From the NCBI GenBank assembly GCA_934646865.1, contig CAKUEU010000082.1:1-6412 (forward strand): a DNA stretch of 6,412 bases, in the 5' to 3' direction. The translations under genes were made by a program, and so were the position numbers. The stretch's first letter is position 1. Each line of letters starts with the position of its first letter. The DNA comes from an uncultured Collinsella sp. GTDB lineage: Bacteria; Actinomycetota; Coriobacteriia; Coriobacteriales; Coriobacteriaceae. Below are positions 5,983 through 6,412 of the stretch, piece after piece. The notes below the pieces were generated by a model. The model ran no database searches, was not told the DNA's origin, and saw only the letters and a list, made by a program, of their open reading frames with translations.

Positions 5983-6412
5983 ATGAACAAAGGGAAAGCC
6001 GCCACGGCGCTCGCCATTGCCGTGGCGTTGCTGGCGATGGGGGCGCTCGCCGTCCTGCCGCTGTCCGAGAGGAACCCTTACGAGGTGCACGAGGTGCCTA
6101 CTGCGGAAGAGGACGCGACAATGGAGGCTCAAGAGACGGGAGGCGGCATCGACTGGGACGCCCTTCCCGCCTCCGTCGTCGCTTGGGTGCGCGTGCCGGG
6201 CACGACCGTCGACTACCCGATCGTCCAGGGCCGGCCCGAATCGCCCGACTTCTACCTCACGCACGACGCCGGCGGCGAAAGATCCGCGTGGGGCGCTCCC
6301 TACATAGATGCCGGGTGCGCGCAGGGTGCCGAGAGCCCGCTCGTCATCGTCTACGGGCACCACATGTCCGACGGCACCATGTTCGCGCCGCTCGCGCAGT
6401 ACTCGTCGCGCG
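5983..6412 (+). CDS. srtB: Class B sortase, 3'-truncated
   Basis: This is the first 143 residues of a membrane-bound transpeptidase; the gene runs off the window end. The N terminus has a short basic start (MNKGK) and a hydrophobic signal-anchor at about 6-27, then an acidic linker. The catalytic domain starts at about residue 56 with the class B pattern: VVAWVRVPGTTVDYPIVQ, FYLTHDAGG, WGAPYID, then VIVYGHHMSDGTMFAPL. His126 in YGHHM is the probable catalytic His; the Cys and Arg of the active site lie beyond the window. The likely substrate is the adjacent YAKTG-bearing surface protein, which it would cleave within the motif and join to the wall. It starts 72 bases after that gene and has the poorest-placed ribosome-binding site in the operon. 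The ATG was chosen because it gives a normal signal-anchor; the frame is open further upstream to the preceding stop. Confidence 0.92.
   Translation, partial: MNKGKAATALAIAVALLAMGALAVLPLSERNPYEVHEVPTAEEDATMEAQETGGGIDWDALPASVVAWVRVPGTTVDYPIVQGRPESPDFYLTHDAGGERSAWGAPYIDAGCAQGAESPLVIVYGHHMSDGTMFAPLAQYSSR

Noticed and set aside
5260..6363. Antisense open frame opposite the surface protein and sortase
   Set aside because: It spans two unrelated + strand genes and their spacer, has no family motifs and is explained by the scarcity of stops in GC-rich DNA. The same applies to the antisense frame at 1485-2822.

Overview
The window is very GC-rich and gene-dense. All six genes lie on the + strand and read like one transfer operon. 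Base composition, the Ala/Gly/Glu-rich proteins, and a VaFE-repeat surface protein followed by a class B sortase suggest a high-GC actinobacterium. The best guess is the class Coriobacteriia (Eggerthella/Gordonibacter/Olsenella-like gut bacteria). A TrbL/VirB6-type protein next to a two-domain peptidoglycan hydrolase points to an integrative conjugative element (ICE) or a similar conjugative island. The taxonomic and ICE assignments are inferences from gene content; no integrase, relaxase or attachment site is visible.

Layout: (1) 1-855, the 3' part of a cell-wall hydrolase with a glucosaminidase-type domain and an NlpC/P60 endopeptidase domain. (2) 865-1584, an unrecognised exported protein. 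(3) 1587-2588, a polytopic TrbL/VirB6-like membrane protein, probably translationally coupled to gene 2. (4) 2589-2697, a 109-base spacer holding a two-codon ATG-AGA-TAG micro-ORF, a GC-rich hairpin and a consensus Shine-Dalgarno sequence. (5) 2698-3156, a small cytoplasmic protein of unknown function. (6) 3169-5910, a 913-residue cell-wall-anchored surface protein: signal peptide, thioester-domain-like head, three SpaA/Cna-B-like domains, two VaFE (Thr-Gln ester bond) repeats and a non-canonical YAKTG sorting signal. (7) 5911-5982, a spacer with two mutually exclusive hairpins, the second hiding the ribosome-binding site of the next gene. (8) 5983-6412, the 5' part of a class B sortase, running off the end.

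Working model (inference): the hydrolase opens the wall for the secretion apparatus, the TrbL-like protein forms part of the inner-membrane channel, and the exported protein may be a channel accessory. The surface protein, anchored by the adjacent sortase, would serve as a mating or host adhesin. The points most worth a second look are the alternative hairpins before the sortase, the unusual residues in the adhesin head, the two unrecognised proteins, and the micro-ORF.
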